5,673 bases of DNA from Acidobacteriota bacterium (GTDB taxonomy: Bacteria > Acidobacteriota > Terriglobia > Terriglobales > Acidobacteriaceae): the NCBI GenBank assembly GCA_021805955.1, contig JAJZDO010000124.1, forward strand, positions 1 through 5,673, in the 5' to 3' direction. Of this stretch, positions 5,640 to 5,673 are shown one piece after another (the first letter of the stretch is position 1; every line of letters begins with the position of its first letter). The position numbers and the translations under genes are program-made. A model generated the notes under the pieces. The model worked only from the letters and a program-made list of their open reading frames with translations, had not been told where the DNA came from and ran no database searches.

Positions 5640-5673
5640 TAAGTTCATGCCGTTCATGGACGAACCGCCCGGC
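5623..5673 (+). pseudogene. hhyS: Out-of-frame C-terminal remnant of the hydrogenase small subunit
   Basis: Read from 5623 in the frame one base on from the preceding coding frame, the DNA gives MPGFSDKFMPFMDEPPG. This matches the segment that follows the last cluster-binding cysteines (GCTMPGF...) in group 1h small subunits. It directly abuts the PDN codons at 5613-5621, which belong about 95 residues earlier. The frame runs open off the end of the window. Confidence 0.75.

Noticed and set aside
5619..5673. Programmed ribosomal frameshift in the hydrogenase small subunit
   Set aside because: A frameshift alone cannot restore the roughly 95 residues missing between the two segments, and there is no slippery heptamer at the junction.

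Overview
The window reads like a moderately GC-rich chromosomal segment from a soil acidobacterium (Acidobacteriota, Terriglobia-like). The grounds are the gene set: a Tat-exported gluconate-dehydrogenase-type small subunit with a GMC flavoprotein, an ActA-like multihaem cytochrome, and a hydrogenase small subunit of the high-affinity group 1h type. This placement is an inference from gene content and protein style, with no database search behind it.

Layout. Bases 47-3346 hold a tight plus-strand cluster of four genes: a Tat-signal small subunit (gluconate 2-dehydrogenase subunit 3 family), a GMC flavoprotein, a pentahaem cytochrome c and a small monohaem cytochrome c. Together they look like a periplasmic dehydrogenase for a sugar, sugar acid or other alcohol. 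Electrons would pass from FAD to the haems and on to the respiratory chain. The true substrate cannot be read from the sequence. A convergent minus-strand peptide deformylase gene (3454-4047) follows; it resembles the organellar PDF1A type more than the textbook bacterial form.

Bases 4048-5051 are about 1 kb with no clear intact gene. They contain a candidate deformylase promoter, a 106-bp foldback element with 17-bp imperfect terminal inverted repeats bounded by CTAG (a MITE candidate), traces of a decayed minus-strand reading frame, a 16-bp perfect palindrome, and a possible small coiled-coil reading frame that runs into the next gene.

The last segment starts a [NiFe]-hydrogenase small subunit (hhyS-like) with a strong ribosome binding site. 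The protein is normal through its proximal-cluster ligands. It then jumps directly, in another frame, to the sequence that normally lies near the C-terminal end of the iron-sulfur domain. Roughly 95 residues carrying the other cluster ligands are missing. This is either a real inactivating deletion or an assembly error at the end of the window, and it is the most important point to check.
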